A stretch of 64,000 nt of DNA from NCBI GenBank assembly GCA_018433525.1, contig JAHDRA010000012.1, positions 116,588 to 180,587 of the forward strand, in the 5' to 3' direction. This DNA comes from Paludibacteraceae bacterium (lineage in GTDB: Bacteria > Bacteroidota > Bacteroidia > Bacteroidales > Paludibacteraceae). Below, piece by piece: positions 1 through 9,307 of the stretch; position 1 is the first letter of the stretch, and the number at the start of each line of letters is the position of its first letter. The translations under genes were made by a program, and so were the position numbers. Below the pieces are notes generated by a model. The model was given only the letters and a program-made list of their open reading frames with translations. It was not told the origin of the DNA and searched no databases.

Positions 1-226
1 TTGTATTTCTGATGGTTGCATGTTTCTAACAATAATTTACTGCAATAATGACATAATTGTCTGACAAAATTAGTGAAAATAAAAGGATTTTGTTTATTCC
101 ACATCATGAAAAAGTCTAATAAAAGAATTTATTTCCCAATTTTTGATTGCCGAATTTGAAAAATGTTGTTTTTTGGAATTGAGAAAAAGAAATTTAAAAC
201 GAAGAAAACAAATTATTGGAAAAAAT

Positions 227-265
227 TTTGAAGGTAAAAAAATTTGTGTAATTTTGGTCAACCAA
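227..265 (+). promoter_or_regulatory. Promoter and single operator of the GntR regulator
   Basis: A Bacteroidetes-type promoter can be read: TTTG at 227-230, an 18-base spacer, and TAATTTTG (TAnnTTTG) at 249-256. The palindrome TTGGTCAACCAA at 254-265 overlaps the end of the -7 box. Its half-sites (TTGGT/ACCAA) have the TGGT-N-ACCA form typical of FadR-subfamily GntR operators. The same palindrome recurs at three other promoters in the window, so autoregulation of the downstream gntR gene is likely. The rest of 1-359 shows no gene. Confidence 0.7.
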
Positions 266-359
266 TTAAACGGGTTAAAAAATAATTTTAAAATTTTTCC
301 TTTTTTTCGGCAGATAAATATTCGGAACAAATAAGTCAACAGAAAAAACTACAAATATT

Positions 360-1103
360 ATGATGGAAGATAATTTTATCCGATTGATGAAAGCCCAGCA
401 AAAATCGCCTGCAGATGAAGTAATCAATAAAATTAAAGAATTAATTGAGTCAGGTGAATTAAAACCCGGAGATCGATTGCCTGCCGAAAGGAAATTGGCA
501 AGCGACTTTGGTTTTGGGCGGACACACATTCGCGAAGCATTACAAAAACTCGAATTTTATGGCATCGTAAAAACACTTCCACAGAGTGGAACTATTCTCA
601 ATGGGCTGGATATAAATTCATTAAACGGCTTGCTTTCTGATGTTTTAAATCTTCAGAGTTACGATTTTTATTCGTTGGTTGAAACCAGATGCATCCTCGA
701 AATGAATGCCATTCGGCTATGTGCCGAAAGACGTACCGAAGAAGACATTGAGGCAATGGAAAAATCTCATCAGAATTTTATCAAATTCCATAATGATGAA
801 ATTTTACGTGTCAGTTACGACTTTGCTTTTCACCGCAACATAGCAGAAGGCAGTCACAATCCGGTCATCAAATCCATGCTTATGACCATTATTCCGGATA
901 TTCTCATCATCTACAATAAAGAAAGGGTATGTAATACCGACCCTTTTGTAGTAATTAAAGAACACGCCGAAATGATCAATGCAGTGAAAATGCAAAATGG
1001 AGAATTGGCCTCATCCTTGCTTTACCAACATGTGCAAGGCGTTATGACTCTCGCTCGCACGAAACTTGAAAACTTAAAAGTGAAAAGTTTGAGTATGGCT
1101 TGA
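360..1103 (+). CDS. FadR-subfamily GntR transcriptional regulator of the alginate locus
   Basis: This is a 247-residue DNA-binding regulator. An N-terminal winged helix-turn-helix (about residues 17-88) carries the GntR signature GDRLPAERKLA followed by RTHIREAL. The C-terminal helical FCD ligand domain (about 100-235) has the expected metal-site pattern: DFAFHRNIA, then HAEMINAV, then the histidine of QHVQGV. Family members normally respond to a small organic acid, and here the inducer is probably an alginate breakdown product such as DEH or KDG (inference). The gene lies just upstream of SusC and points the same way. TTGGTCAACCAA palindromes occur at its own promoter and at three others in the locus, so it is the obvious regulator, most likely a repressor because the sites cover the -7 boxes. 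Confidence 0.88.
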   Translation: MMEDNFIRLMKAQQKSPADEVINKIKELIESGELKPGDRLPAERKLASDFGFGRTHIREALQKLEFYGIVKTLPQSGTILNGLDINSLNGLLSDVLNLQSYDFYSLVETRCILEMNAIRLCAERRTEEDIEAMEKSHQNFIKFHNDEILRVSYDFAFHRNIAEGSHNPVIKSMLMTIIPDILIIYNKERVCNTDPFVVIKEHAEMINAVKMQNGELASSLLYQHVQGVMTLARTKLENLKVKSLSMA

Positions 1104-1157
1104 GATATCTAAACTGAATCGTTAAGACTTCCTTAGACTCAACTTAAATGGAATAAA

Positions 1158-1191
1158 GCTGCTCTCAAATTGTTAAAAAGGCAGTTTTTTT
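1158..1191 (+). terminator. Weak intrinsic terminator after gntR
   Basis: A short CTGC...GCAG stem with a long A-rich loop is followed by seven T residues (1185-1191), 55-88 bases after the gntR stop codon. The stem is short, so this is a tentative call. Confidence 0.3.
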
Positions 1192-1275
1192 ATTCTCAAC
1201 AAGTCTGAAAATATGTTTTGCAACATATTTCGTAAAATAACCTGAAAAAAATTTTTTTTTATTATAAAAACACCG

Positions 1276-1307
1276 TATTTTTGGTCGACCAATAATTGGT
1301 TGACCAA
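1276..1307 (+). promoter_or_regulatory. -7 box and tandem GntR operators upstream of susC
   Basis: TATTTTTG (TAnnTTTG) lies at 1276-1283. The perfect palindrome TTGGTCGACCAA (1281-1292) overlaps its end, and a second copy, TTGGTTGACCAA, follows at 1296-1307. The two centres are 15 bases apart. No clear TTTG -33 element is present; T-rich sequence occupies that place (1252-1260). About 70 bases upstream, ATATGTTTTGCAACATAT (1211-1228) is an imperfect inverted repeat, and this stretch resembles the sequence upstream of the second PL6 gene near 16036. The leader to the susC start codon is about 125 bases and shows no other element. Confidence 0.72.
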
Positions 1308-1413
1308 TTTTTTTGTCTTATAAAGAATGAAATCAAAACAATAATAATTTACTCATTTTCAATAAAAATACAAAGATTTATAGTAAAACAGATTCGTATA
1401 AAACCATAAAAAC

Positions 1414-4400
1414 ATGAAAAGAACAAAAAAACCAAAATTCTTAAAGAGAGAAGTTCTTGTATTAATAGCATTATTTATTAGTACAATCAGTGCATTTTCT
1501 CAAATTAAAGTTACTGGAACAGTGTTGGACACTAAAAGAGAACCATTAATTGGTGTCAATATTACTGTAAAAGGCTCCAGGACGGGGACAATTTCAGATT
1601 TCAATGGCAAATTCAACATTGACGTCCCCGATAGACAATCAGTACTGGTTTTTTCTTATATTGGCTACAAAACAATAGAAAGAACAATACCTGCCAGTGG
1701 ACAACTTACTGTTATTTTGGAAGAAGAAACCCAAACCATTGACGAAGTTGTTGTTGTAGCTTATGGCACTCAAAAAAAATCTCACTTGACAGGAGCTGTC
1801 TCTTCTTTAAAAAACGAGAAAATGGATGAAATTCCGGTTTCCAGAGTAGATCAGGCGTTACAAGGTAAAATTGCCGGCGTTCAAATCAATAATGTAAATC
1901 CAGAAGCCGGTGCAGCTCCAAAAATTCGTGTTCGTGGCTTGGGTTCCATCAGTGCAAGCAGTGATCCATTGATAGTAATAGATGGATTTCCAGTTCCCGA
2001 TGGCTTATCGATGGTTAGCATGGCAGATGTTCAGTCTGTTGAAGTGTTGAAAGATGCTTCCTCTGCAGCATTGTACGGTTCAAGAGCCGCAGGAGGAGTC
2101 ATACTGATCACCACAAAAAGTGGAGAAATTAACAAACCCAAATACAATTTCAAAATGTATTCAGGTTTTCGGAATCCATTGAAACTTCCAGACATGTTAA
2201 GTACTGAAGAATATGTGGCTCTTTTGTATCGTGAAGCTGACATGAGAAAGCTGGATCCTGCCGTTAATGGAATAGCCACCGAGACAATGGCATTTAATAA
2301 AATAACAGAACCTGAAAAGGCAGGCTACCTGATTATGAAATATTTGGATGATCAACCTACCGATTGGCTCAATGAAGGGTTGAGAGATCGTGGAACCATG
2401 CAGAATTACCAACTGAGTGCTTCAGGAGGTGATAAAAATTTGAAATATTTTGTTTCGGGAAACTACGTAAATGAAGATGGGATCATGTTGAACAGTACTT
2501 ATGACAAATTTACTTTTAGAGCCAAATTGGATGCCAAGTTATCTAAAGCAGCCACTTTAGGAGTAAATCTTTCACCTACTTATAGCCGACAAGAACGACC
2601 TGCTGTGGATTTAACTGATTATATGCGATTCCCGTCTTGGCTGCCAATCAGGCATAACGAAGCCACCGCTGCCTTAACCGGTAAAGTTGCTGGAGATTAT
2701 GCTCAGCCAAGCGACTTTAATGGCATTAATATTAGCGGTATAGGCTACAACAATGAGGTTTGGAGCTTGCCGGGAGTTACGGTTTGGAATTCAAGTAATC
2801 AGAATCCTGTCTCCATCAGGGAACGAACCAGTATCTTTACTGACGACTACAGATTTCAGGGTAATATTTATTTGACTTTAAATCTATTACCCGGATTACA
2901 ATTCAAAACTTCCAATGGAGCATATCTTTTATTTAGAGAATACAACAAAAAAGAACAAACCTCTGCCAACAAGGCAGGAAATCCAAATTCCCTTACCCGA
3001 CAACTGACTACGCATAGGGAATTACTTTCTGAAAATACCCTGAACTACAATAAGAAAATCAGCAATCACGAATTTGATGCCTTATTGGGTTTCACCATGC
3101 AACAAACCAATGACAATTATAACAGGATTGTAGGTACCAATTTCCCCGACGAACAAATTCTTTCTTTCAATCTTGCTTCTCAAATTCTATTGGACAGTCC
3201 TTCTATTGATGGAACAACTTCTTTTTATTATACCGAATCGCTGGTTTCTCTCTTAGGCCGTCTTAATTATGCTTATCTTGGCAAATACATGATGTCAGCC
3301 AGTTTTAGAGCAGATGGGAGCTCAAAGTTTTACAAAGGTAATAAATGGGGTACATTCCCCGCATTTTCAGCAGGGTGGCGTGCTTCTGAAGAGAAATTCA
3401 TGAAGAATTTTGAATGGCTATCCAATTTAAAATTACGCGTCAGTTATGGGTTAACAGGAAATAACAACATTCCTCAATATGCTTACATGAACAGTATCAA
3501 CACCAGCAACTATGTGCTGGGTTCAGGAAATGGAACGTTGGTACAAGGAATGGTTTCTAACAGTTCTTCGTTAGGGAATCCCGATATTACTTGGGAACAA
3601 ACATCCGAAGCCAATTACGGAATAGATTTTGGCTTTTTGAACAGCAGACTGAACTTTTCGATAGAATATTATAATTCCAATACGATTCAATTATTACTAC
3701 AACAACCTGCCATGTATATTACCGGGCATCAATCTTATTGGAACAATATTGGGAAGGTAAACAACAAAGGAATAGAAATAGAGCTCAATACGACCAATAT
3801 CGCTAATAAAAAATTTACATGGAAAACTTCAGCGAATTTTTCCACCAACAAAAATAAGCTCTTAAATTACGGAGACAAGGAATATGAAGATAATTTCGGA
3901 GAAAGGAGTGAAGTATATCGTGCCATAGTGGGAGAGCCGGCCATTCAGTATTACGGTTATAAAACCGATGGCGTATATACAACTTTTGAAGAAGTAGCAG
4001 CAGCAAAGGCCTTAAAAGATAAAAACGGCAATCCGTTTACTTACACCAAATTTGCACCTATTGTAGGAGGAATTAAAGTAGTGAATATCAATGGCGACAA
4101 TAAAATTGATACCGAAGACCGTACTGTTTTAGGAGATCCATTCCCTGATTTTACATGGGGAATAACCAATACTTTTACTTATAAAAACTTTGATTTAAGT
4201 TTTTTGATTCAAGGCGTTCAAGGCATTGACATTATCAATGGCAATGTAAATTATAATGAACAACTGCGCTACAACAAGGCTTACACCAACAATCGATATG
4301 TGAGTCCCATGTTTCCAGGAGATGGAAAAACCGTTTATTCCAATACTACTTCTGGTAGCGATTTGATGTTGACTGACTACTGCATAGAAGATGGTTCTTA

Positions 4401-4653
4401 TGGCGCAATTCGTGATTTCACTTTAGGATATACTTTACCTCAAAACTTATTGAAATCATTGAAATTAAGAAATTTAAGAGTATATTTTTCTGCCGAGAAT
4501 TTGGTTTATATCATGGCACCGAGTTATAGAGGTATTAATCCTGAAGCAAGGAGAACAGCTAGCAATTACACTAGCCCATTGGTAGACGGTTATCAACGTG
4601 GTGCTTTCCCTTTGAACAGAACTTTTACGGCAGGATTGGATATTAATTTTTAA
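1414..4653 (+). CDS. SusC/RagA-type TonB-dependent outer-membrane transporter
   Basis: This is a 1079-residue outer-membrane transporter that would import oligo-alginate using TonB energy. A signal peptide (about 1-30, ending AFSQ) precedes a carboxypeptidase-regulatory-like beta-sandwich (about 32-108: VTGTVLDTKREPLIGVNI). The TonB box region EVVVVAYGTQKK is followed by a plug domain (about 120-235: ALQGKIAGVQI, RVRGLGSI, DPLIVIDGFP, VEVLKDASSAALYGSRAAGGVILITTK). The rest is beta-barrel ending in ...GLDINF. Length and order are typical of the SusC family. It is the first gene of the main operon, directly before its SusD partner, and is preceded by tandem operators. Substrate assignment rests on the neighbouring PL6, PL17 and PL38-type lyases. 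Confidence 0.95.
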   Translation: MKRTKKPKFLKREVLVLIALFISTISAFSQIKVTGTVLDTKREPLIGVNITVKGSRTGTISDFNGKFNIDVPDRQSVLVFSYIGYKTIERTIPASGQLTVILEEETQTIDEVVVVAYGTQKKSHLTGAVSSLKNEKMDEIPVSRVDQALQGKIAGVQINNVNPEAGAAPKIRVRGLGSISASSDPLIVIDGFPVPDGLSMVSMADVQSVEVLKDASSAALYGSRAAGGVILITTKSGEINKPKYNFKMYSGFRNPLKLPDMLSTEEYVALLYREADMRKLDPAVNGIATETMAFNKITEPEKAGYLIMKYLDDQPTDWLNEGLRDRGTMQNYQLSASGGDKNLKYFVSGNYVNEDGIMLNSTYDKFTFRAKLDAKLSKAATLGVNLSPTYSRQERPAVDLTDYMRFPSWLPIRHNEATAALTGKVAGDYAQPSDFNGINISGIGYNNEVWSLPGVTVWNSSNQNPVSIRERTSIFTDDYRFQGNIYLTLNLLPGLQFKTSNGAYLLFREYNKKEQTSANKAGNPNSLTRQLTTHRELLSENTLNYNKKISNHEFDALLGFTMQQTNDNYNRIVGTNFPDEQILSFNLASQILLDSPSIDGTTSFYYTESLVSLLGRLNYAYLGKYMMSASFRADGSSKFYKGNKWGTFPAFSAGWRASEEKFMKNFEWLSNLKLRVSYGLTGNNNIPQYAYMNSINTSNYVLGSGNGTLVQGMVSNSSSLGNPDITWEQTSEANYGIDFGFLNSRLNFSIEYYNSNTIQLLLQQPAMYITGHQSYWNNIGKVNNKGIEIELNTTNIANKKFTWKTSANFSTNKNKLLNYGDKEYEDNFGERSEVYRAIVGEPAIQYYGYKTDGVYTTFEEVAAAKALKDKNGNPFTYTKFAPIVGGIKVVNINGDNKIDTEDRTVLGDPFPDFTWGITNTFTYKNFDLSFLIQGVQGIDIINGNVNYNEQLRYNKAYTNNRYVSPMFPGDGKTVYSNTTSGSDLMLTDYCIEDGSYGAIRDFTLGYTLPQNLLKSLKLRNLRVYFSAENLVYIMAPSYRGINPEARRTASNYTSPLVDGYQRGAFPLNRTFTAGLDINF

Positions 4654-4697
4654 TTAAGGAGCTTTTTATTATGACCATACTAAATAAAAATACAAAT

Positions 4698-6236
4698 ATG
4701 AAAAATAAAATATTTATTACAGCAATTTCGCTGTGTGGATTCTTTTTGACAAGTTGTGAAGACTTCCTTACGGACAAGCCTGAGTCAGTACTTACACAGG
4801 TTGATTTCTATACAACCCCTATACGAATCAATCAGGGAGTAATCGGCTGCTATGCTGGCCTCGCAAATATACAGAAAGATGAATGGATGTATACCGAACT
4901 CAGGAGCGACAATTCATGTCAAAGTGAAACAGGCTCGAGTGCAACAATCAGAATTGATCAAACCGATATAGCTTCTTTTAGGCTTTCTCCAAGTTTACCT
5001 GCTTTGCGCGATTACTGGTATAAAATTTTCCAGAATATTTCCAATATTAACGCAGTGCTACCTTCTGTAAGAGACAATAGTTATGTTGCAAATGAATCAC
5101 TCAGAGCACAATATGAAGGTGAACTTTTGTTTTTGAGAGCTTATCATTATTACACGCTGGTCAATTTGTTTGGCGATATGTTTAAAATAACCAAAGTTAT
5201 CGGGCCAAATGAAGCAAAAAAAATTCCTCGTTCGCCGGTTTCTGAAATCTATAATGAAATAATTATTCCCGATTTGAAAAAGGCAGTTGAAGAATTACCT
5301 TCCACCTACTCAGCAACAGACTTGGGAAGAGCCACCAAGTGGGCAGCCAAAGGAATGTTGGCCAAGGCTTACATGATGTTGGGCGGAAAGGATAATTTAT
5401 CATTGGCTAAAAAAGAATTGGAAGACATTCTAACACTATCGCCACATGGTTTGTTAACTGGTACAGGTGCTTATGCAAATATTTTCAGTATTAGCAACGA
5501 AATGAACAAGGAAATAATTTTTGCCGTACGATACAAAGGCGGTAGTTCCGGCATTGGTTCACCATTCTGGGGCACTTTTGCACCTTTGGGTTCTGCAAAC
5601 TTATTCTTAAAAATCGGAACACCGCTTGGTTATAATAATCCCACTTATGAGTTGATGAACTTGTTCAATGCAAATCCAAATGATACTCGTAAGGATGCTT
5701 GTTTCAAAGTATGGAATAAATCGTCAACTGTTTCAGTGCCTTATATTTCCAAATATATGGATGCATCTATGACCCAACCGCTTCAAAGTGAAAATGACTG
5801 GATTATTTTACGTTTTGCCGACATAAAATTGCTTTATGCCGAAATTTTGGCTCAGGACGGGAATTTTGCAAATGCGCACAATCCGCTTAATGATGTCAGA
5901 GCAAGAGCCGGACTAGATGGAATTGGTCCTTTTGGTTCAAAAGAAGAAGCTTTAGATGCTGTATATGCCGAAAGACGCTTGGAGCTTGCATTTGAGAATC
6001 AGCGCTGGTTTGATTTGCTTCGCATGGCTAAATCGTATGACAATCCGGACAAACCGATGGAGATTTTAAGGAGACATACCTTTGAAACAGATTGGGCAGT
6101 GCTTTATTCAAAATACAATCCCATGCAACCGCCTGAAGAAAGATTTTATATCAAGGAAAGGTTGTTGCTCCCGATTCCACAAGCTGAAATCGACACCAAT
6201 AATGAAATGGTAATTCCTCAAAATCCAACCTATTAA
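4698..6236 (+). CDS. SusD/RagB-family surface glycan-binding lipoprotein
   Basis: This cell-surface lipoprotein forms the lid of the SusC channel and binds the incoming glycan. I start it at 4698 (MKNKIFITAISLC) rather than at the ATG at 4671, because 4698 gives a clean lipoprotein signal with the lipobox LTSC and a following EDFL, the usual SusD start. Family features are the TPR-like helices (FLRAYHYYTLVNLFGDM, LGRATKWAAKGMLAKAYMML), the RFADIKLLYAEILA helix and the C-terminal ERRLELAFENQRWFDLLR motif. Length, about 512 residues, is normal. The gene follows susC by 44 bases, so the two are cotranscribed. Confidence 0.94.
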   Translation: MKNKIFITAISLCGFFLTSCEDFLTDKPESVLTQVDFYTTPIRINQGVIGCYAGLANIQKDEWMYTELRSDNSCQSETGSSATIRIDQTDIASFRLSPSLPALRDYWYKIFQNISNINAVLPSVRDNSYVANESLRAQYEGELLFLRAYHYYTLVNLFGDMFKITKVIGPNEAKKIPRSPVSEIYNEIIIPDLKKAVEELPSTYSATDLGRATKWAAKGMLAKAYMMLGGKDNLSLAKKELEDILTLSPHGLLTGTGAYANIFSISNEMNKEIIFAVRYKGGSSGIGSPFWGTFAPLGSANLFLKIGTPLGYNNPTYELMNLFNANPNDTRKDACFKVWNKSSTVSVPYISKYMDASMTQPLQSENDWIILRFADIKLLYAEILAQDGNFANAHNPLNDVRARAGLDGIGPFGSKEEALDAVYAERRLELAFENQRWFDLLRMAKSYDNPDKPMEILRRHTFETDWAVLYSKYNPMQPPEERFYIKERLLLPIPQAEIDTNNEMVIPQNPTY

Positions 6237-6263
6237 AAATTTTCAAACAAAAATTTTATCGTC

Positions 6264-6863
6264 ATGAAAAATATAAAGAAATTTTCCTTATTCTTTTTAT
6301 TCATCGGATTAATTGGAGCATCGTGTTCAACCGACGAAGAAAACACAGTAGTTCCAAAAACATTGGAACAATACAAACAGGATTTCAGTCAATTTGTGTC
6401 GGCAGAAAAAACTAAAGTTCAAAATTGTAAAATGGGTTACAATAAAGGAGATTTTAAATACTCGAGCGATTCAACAAATTTCAAAACATATTGTGCAGAT
6501 TATTTGAATGTCTTGATTGCTGCAGAAGCAGTTTTAGCAAAATCAGATTTAACTATAGCTGATATTGTTAAGGCAAATGGAACTTTAGCATCGCCAGGTA
6601 AATTATTTAACAGCAGTTTATGGATCTCTGACAGACGTCCTCTGAATGATGCAATAATTGCAGCTCAAGAGTTATTAGCTGCTACACCTGAAGGTACTGA
6701 TCCCGGACAAGCACCAGCAGAAGCAAGAACAGCTTTTACCAATGCCATTACAGCAGCCAAAAAAGTTAGAGATTCGTCTTATACAATTGAGCGACAAGTA
6801 CAAGAGGCGGTTCAAAAATTGGAAGAAGCTAAAAATGCCTTTTTGGCAGCCATTATTCATTAA
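6264..6863 (+). CDS. Small helical lipoprotein of the SusCD operon
   Basis: This is a 199-residue lipoprotein with a signal peptide and lipobox (IGASC, Cys near residue 20). The mature part appears mostly helical and contains two stretches resembling FIVAR-type helical repeats: ...LNDAIIAAQELLAATPEGTDPGQ... and ...FTNAITAAKKV.../VQEAVQKLEEAKNAFLAA. It sits directly after SusD, where most loci encode a large SusE/F-like surface glycan-binding protein. It is much smaller than those and shows no beta-sandwich features. A surface or scaffolding role is an inference from position only. Similar short lipoproteins occur in Bacteroidetes loci, but I cannot name a defined family with confidence. Confidence 0.8.
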   Translation: MKNIKKFSLFFLFIGLIGASCSTDEENTVVPKTLEQYKQDFSQFVSAEKTKVQNCKMGYNKGDFKYSSDSTNFKTYCADYLNVLIAAEAVLAKSDLTIADIVKANGTLASPGKLFNSSLWISDRRPLNDAIIAAQELLAATPEGTDPGQAPAEARTAFTNAITAAKKVRDSSYTIERQVQEAVQKLEEAKNAFLAAIIH

Positions 6864-6889
6864 TTTTCCATCATAACTATTTAAATTTA

Positions 6890-9277
6890 ATGAAAAAAAC
6901 ATTCGGCATTTTATTATTCATGTTTCTCCCATTTTCGGTGATATTGGGAACAAGTTATAAAGTAATGAACTTGGATCAATTTAATGAAAAATCCAAATTG
7001 CTACTACCCGGCGACAGCATCATTTTGAGCAATGGAGTTTGGAAAGATGCTCAATTGGTATTCAAGGGAAATGGGGAGAAAAACAAATACATTTATCTTC
7101 TGGCTGAAAATTCGGGGAAAGTCAGTTTGGAAGGAGAATCGTGCTTGAGAATGTCGGGAAACTGGTTGTATGTTTCCGGTCTTGTATTTCGAAATGGACA
7201 CACTCCAAGAAAGACGGTAATTGAGTTTAGAACTGGCTCCAAAGAATATGCCTTTAATTCAGTTTTAGCCGAATGTGTCGTTGACCAATTCAACCAAAAA
7301 GTGAAAGATTCAACCGACCATTGGATTGCCCTTTATGGACAAAAAAACACGATAAGAAATTGTTATTTTGCCGGCAAAACAAATCTGGGAACCACTTTAA
7401 TCGTTTGTCCCGATGACGAAAACTCCATCAACAATCAACATTTGATTTATAGAAATTACTTCGGTTTTCGACCTCGTCTCGGTTCCAATGGTGGAGAAAC
7501 CATTCGTATTGGTACCAGTGAAGTTTGCACCAACAGTTCAGAGACAATAGTAAAAGGGAATTATTTTGAACATTGCAGTGGAGAAACGGAAATTATATCC
7601 AACAAATCTACAGATAATTCATTCCTTAATAATACTTTTTACGAATGCGAAGGTAGTTTAGTGCTTCGTCACGGAAACAATGCTACAGTAGCAGGTAATT
7701 GGTTTATTGGTAATGGTAAAGCTTTTACCGGAGGAATAAGGGTTATCAATGAAGGACATAAAATTTTCAATAATTATTTTTATCGTTTGGCTGGAGATGA
7801 TTTCCGTTCGAGTTTGGCTATTATGAATGGCATTCCTAATTCACCAGCCAATGGTTATGCTCCTGTAAAAAATGTAATAGTTGCCAATAATACGTATTAT
7901 GATTGTACATCTCCTTGGTCATTTGGAGTAGGATTTGGATTTCGAAACCGCATTGCAAAACCTGAAAATACCTTGTTATTGAATAATTTGGTTTATTGCC
8001 CAAATACCGATGAACTGATTAAATATTACGACCAGATGGACGGTATCATGTTGGACAACAATATTTTGGTGAATAGCAAGGGGAACCTGGAAATGAAAGG
8101 AACGGTAAAAGGTGAAATTTTTCAATCAAAAATGAACGATTTAGAGATTGTATATACCAATACAACAGCTAAAAGACTTGCTTTTATTAAAGAAGACATT
8201 TTGGGACAAGTTAGAACAACTCCTGTTATCGGCGCTTTTCAGAACAATATCGTAAATCCGACTATAGCAATGGCAACAAAACATAATTGTGGTCCTGAAT
8301 GGTATAGAAATAAGATAACCGAAACTACAAAAACAGAAAAACGTTTTGGGAAAGCCACAGTTGTAGAAGCAGGACTTGATTTACTTTCCAAAGCTGTAAA
8401 AAATGCCGGCGATAACGATACCTTGTTACTGATGCCAGGAGAACATGTAGTTACAAAAAAAATGGCTATTAACCAAAATTTGGTTATTCGCTCAGCTGAC
8501 AATAAGGTAAAACCAATCATAATTATGAAAGCCGACAAGGAAAATGCTTACATGTTCGAAATCTCAAATAATGTAAAGCTACAACTTGAAGGTGTGAAGA
8601 TTGATGGTAACAGTGAATCGAATTTCCCAACCAAATACGCCTTTATTTCTTCTCGTGAAGGTGCTGCGCATTTTTCTTTAATAGTGAATCAATGCGAAAT
8701 TTCTGGTTTTAACGTAAAAACTGGTAGCATTTATCGCGCTTACAAAGGTTCATATGCTGACTCAATAGTGGTAACCAATACAGTGATGAAAGACTGTTTT
8801 CGTGGTTTTAGTCTGAGCGAAGAAAAAGATGATAAAGGGACATACAATGCAGAAATAGTAAAATTTGAAAATTCGGTTTTCGACAATTTTACCCAACACG
8901 CTTTGGACTATTACAGGGGAGGGAATGACGAATCTACTTTGGGAGGTTTTCTTTTTGTAAATCATTGTGTTTTTAACAATATCGGCCAAGACGAAAAACA
9001 GTCCATGCTAAAGCTAAACGGTATTGTGAATGTTTCCATTGCCAATTCTATTTTTTCCAACTCAATGGCAAAGACAAGTGTCAAACTTTCAGGTAATAAA
9101 AACATAATTCAGAACTGCTGTTTTTATAATTGTCCGGCACCAAAAGTAGAAAACGGAGCTGTCTCACAAAATCTTTATTTCGACAATCCCCGATTTGAGA
9201 AAAAAAGTTTTCTCCTTTCAAAGAAATCTCCTTTAATAGGGAAAGCTACTGACGGAGGAAATATTGGTTTGAGATAA
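6890..9277 (+). CDS. PL6-family two-domain alginate lyase (periplasmic)
   Basis: This is a 795-residue lyase that cleaves alginate by beta-elimination. A signal peptide (about 1-20) leads into a right-handed parallel beta-helix of family PL6 (about 22-450). The catalytic pair is visible: Lys239 in IISNKS and Arg260 in VLRHGN. They are 21 residues apart, the spacing of Lys220/Arg241 in the Glaciecola enzyme AlyGC. Acidic residues in GETIRIG and GETEI fit the Ca2+ site. A second beta-helix domain fills about 470-795 (GLDLLSKAVKNAGDNDTLLLMPGEH onwards), also as in AlyGC. There is no T9SS sorting domain and no lipobox, so a periplasmic site is likely. It is cotranscribed with SusCD. Confidence 0.88.
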   Translation: MKKTFGILLFMFLPFSVILGTSYKVMNLDQFNEKSKLLLPGDSIILSNGVWKDAQLVFKGNGEKNKYIYLLAENSGKVSLEGESCLRMSGNWLYVSGLVFRNGHTPRKTVIEFRTGSKEYAFNSVLAECVVDQFNQKVKDSTDHWIALYGQKNTIRNCYFAGKTNLGTTLIVCPDDENSINNQHLIYRNYFGFRPRLGSNGGETIRIGTSEVCTNSSETIVKGNYFEHCSGETEIISNKSTDNSFLNNTFYECEGSLVLRHGNNATVAGNWFIGNGKAFTGGIRVINEGHKIFNNYFYRLAGDDFRSSLAIMNGIPNSPANGYAPVKNVIVANNTYYDCTSPWSFGVGFGFRNRIAKPENTLLLNNLVYCPNTDELIKYYDQMDGIMLDNNILVNSKGNLEMKGTVKGEIFQSKMNDLEIVYTNTTAKRLAFIKEDILGQVRTTPVIGAFQNNIVNPTIAMATKHNCGPEWYRNKITETTKTEKRFGKATVVEAGLDLLSKAVKNAGDNDTLLLMPGEHVVTKKMAINQNLVIRSADNKVKPIIIMKADKENAYMFEISNNVKLQLEGVKIDGNSESNFPTKYAFISSREGAAHFSLIVNQCEISGFNVKTGSIYRAYKGSYADSIVVTNTVMKDCFRGFSLSEEKDDKGTYNAEIVKFENSVFDNFTQHALDYYRGGNDESTLGGFLFVNHCVFNNIGQDEKQSMLKLNGIVNVSIANSIFSNSMAKTSVKLSGNKNIIQNCCFYNCPAPKVENGAVSQNLYFDNPRFEKKSFLLSKKSPLIGKATDGGNIGLR

Positions 9278-9307
9278 ATTTTTGTTATTTCAGGAGAAAT
9301 ATTCATT

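Noticed and set aside
143-334. 63-codon ORF upstream of gntR
   Set aside because: Overlaps the promoter/operator, low-complexity Lys/Asn-rich product, no family.
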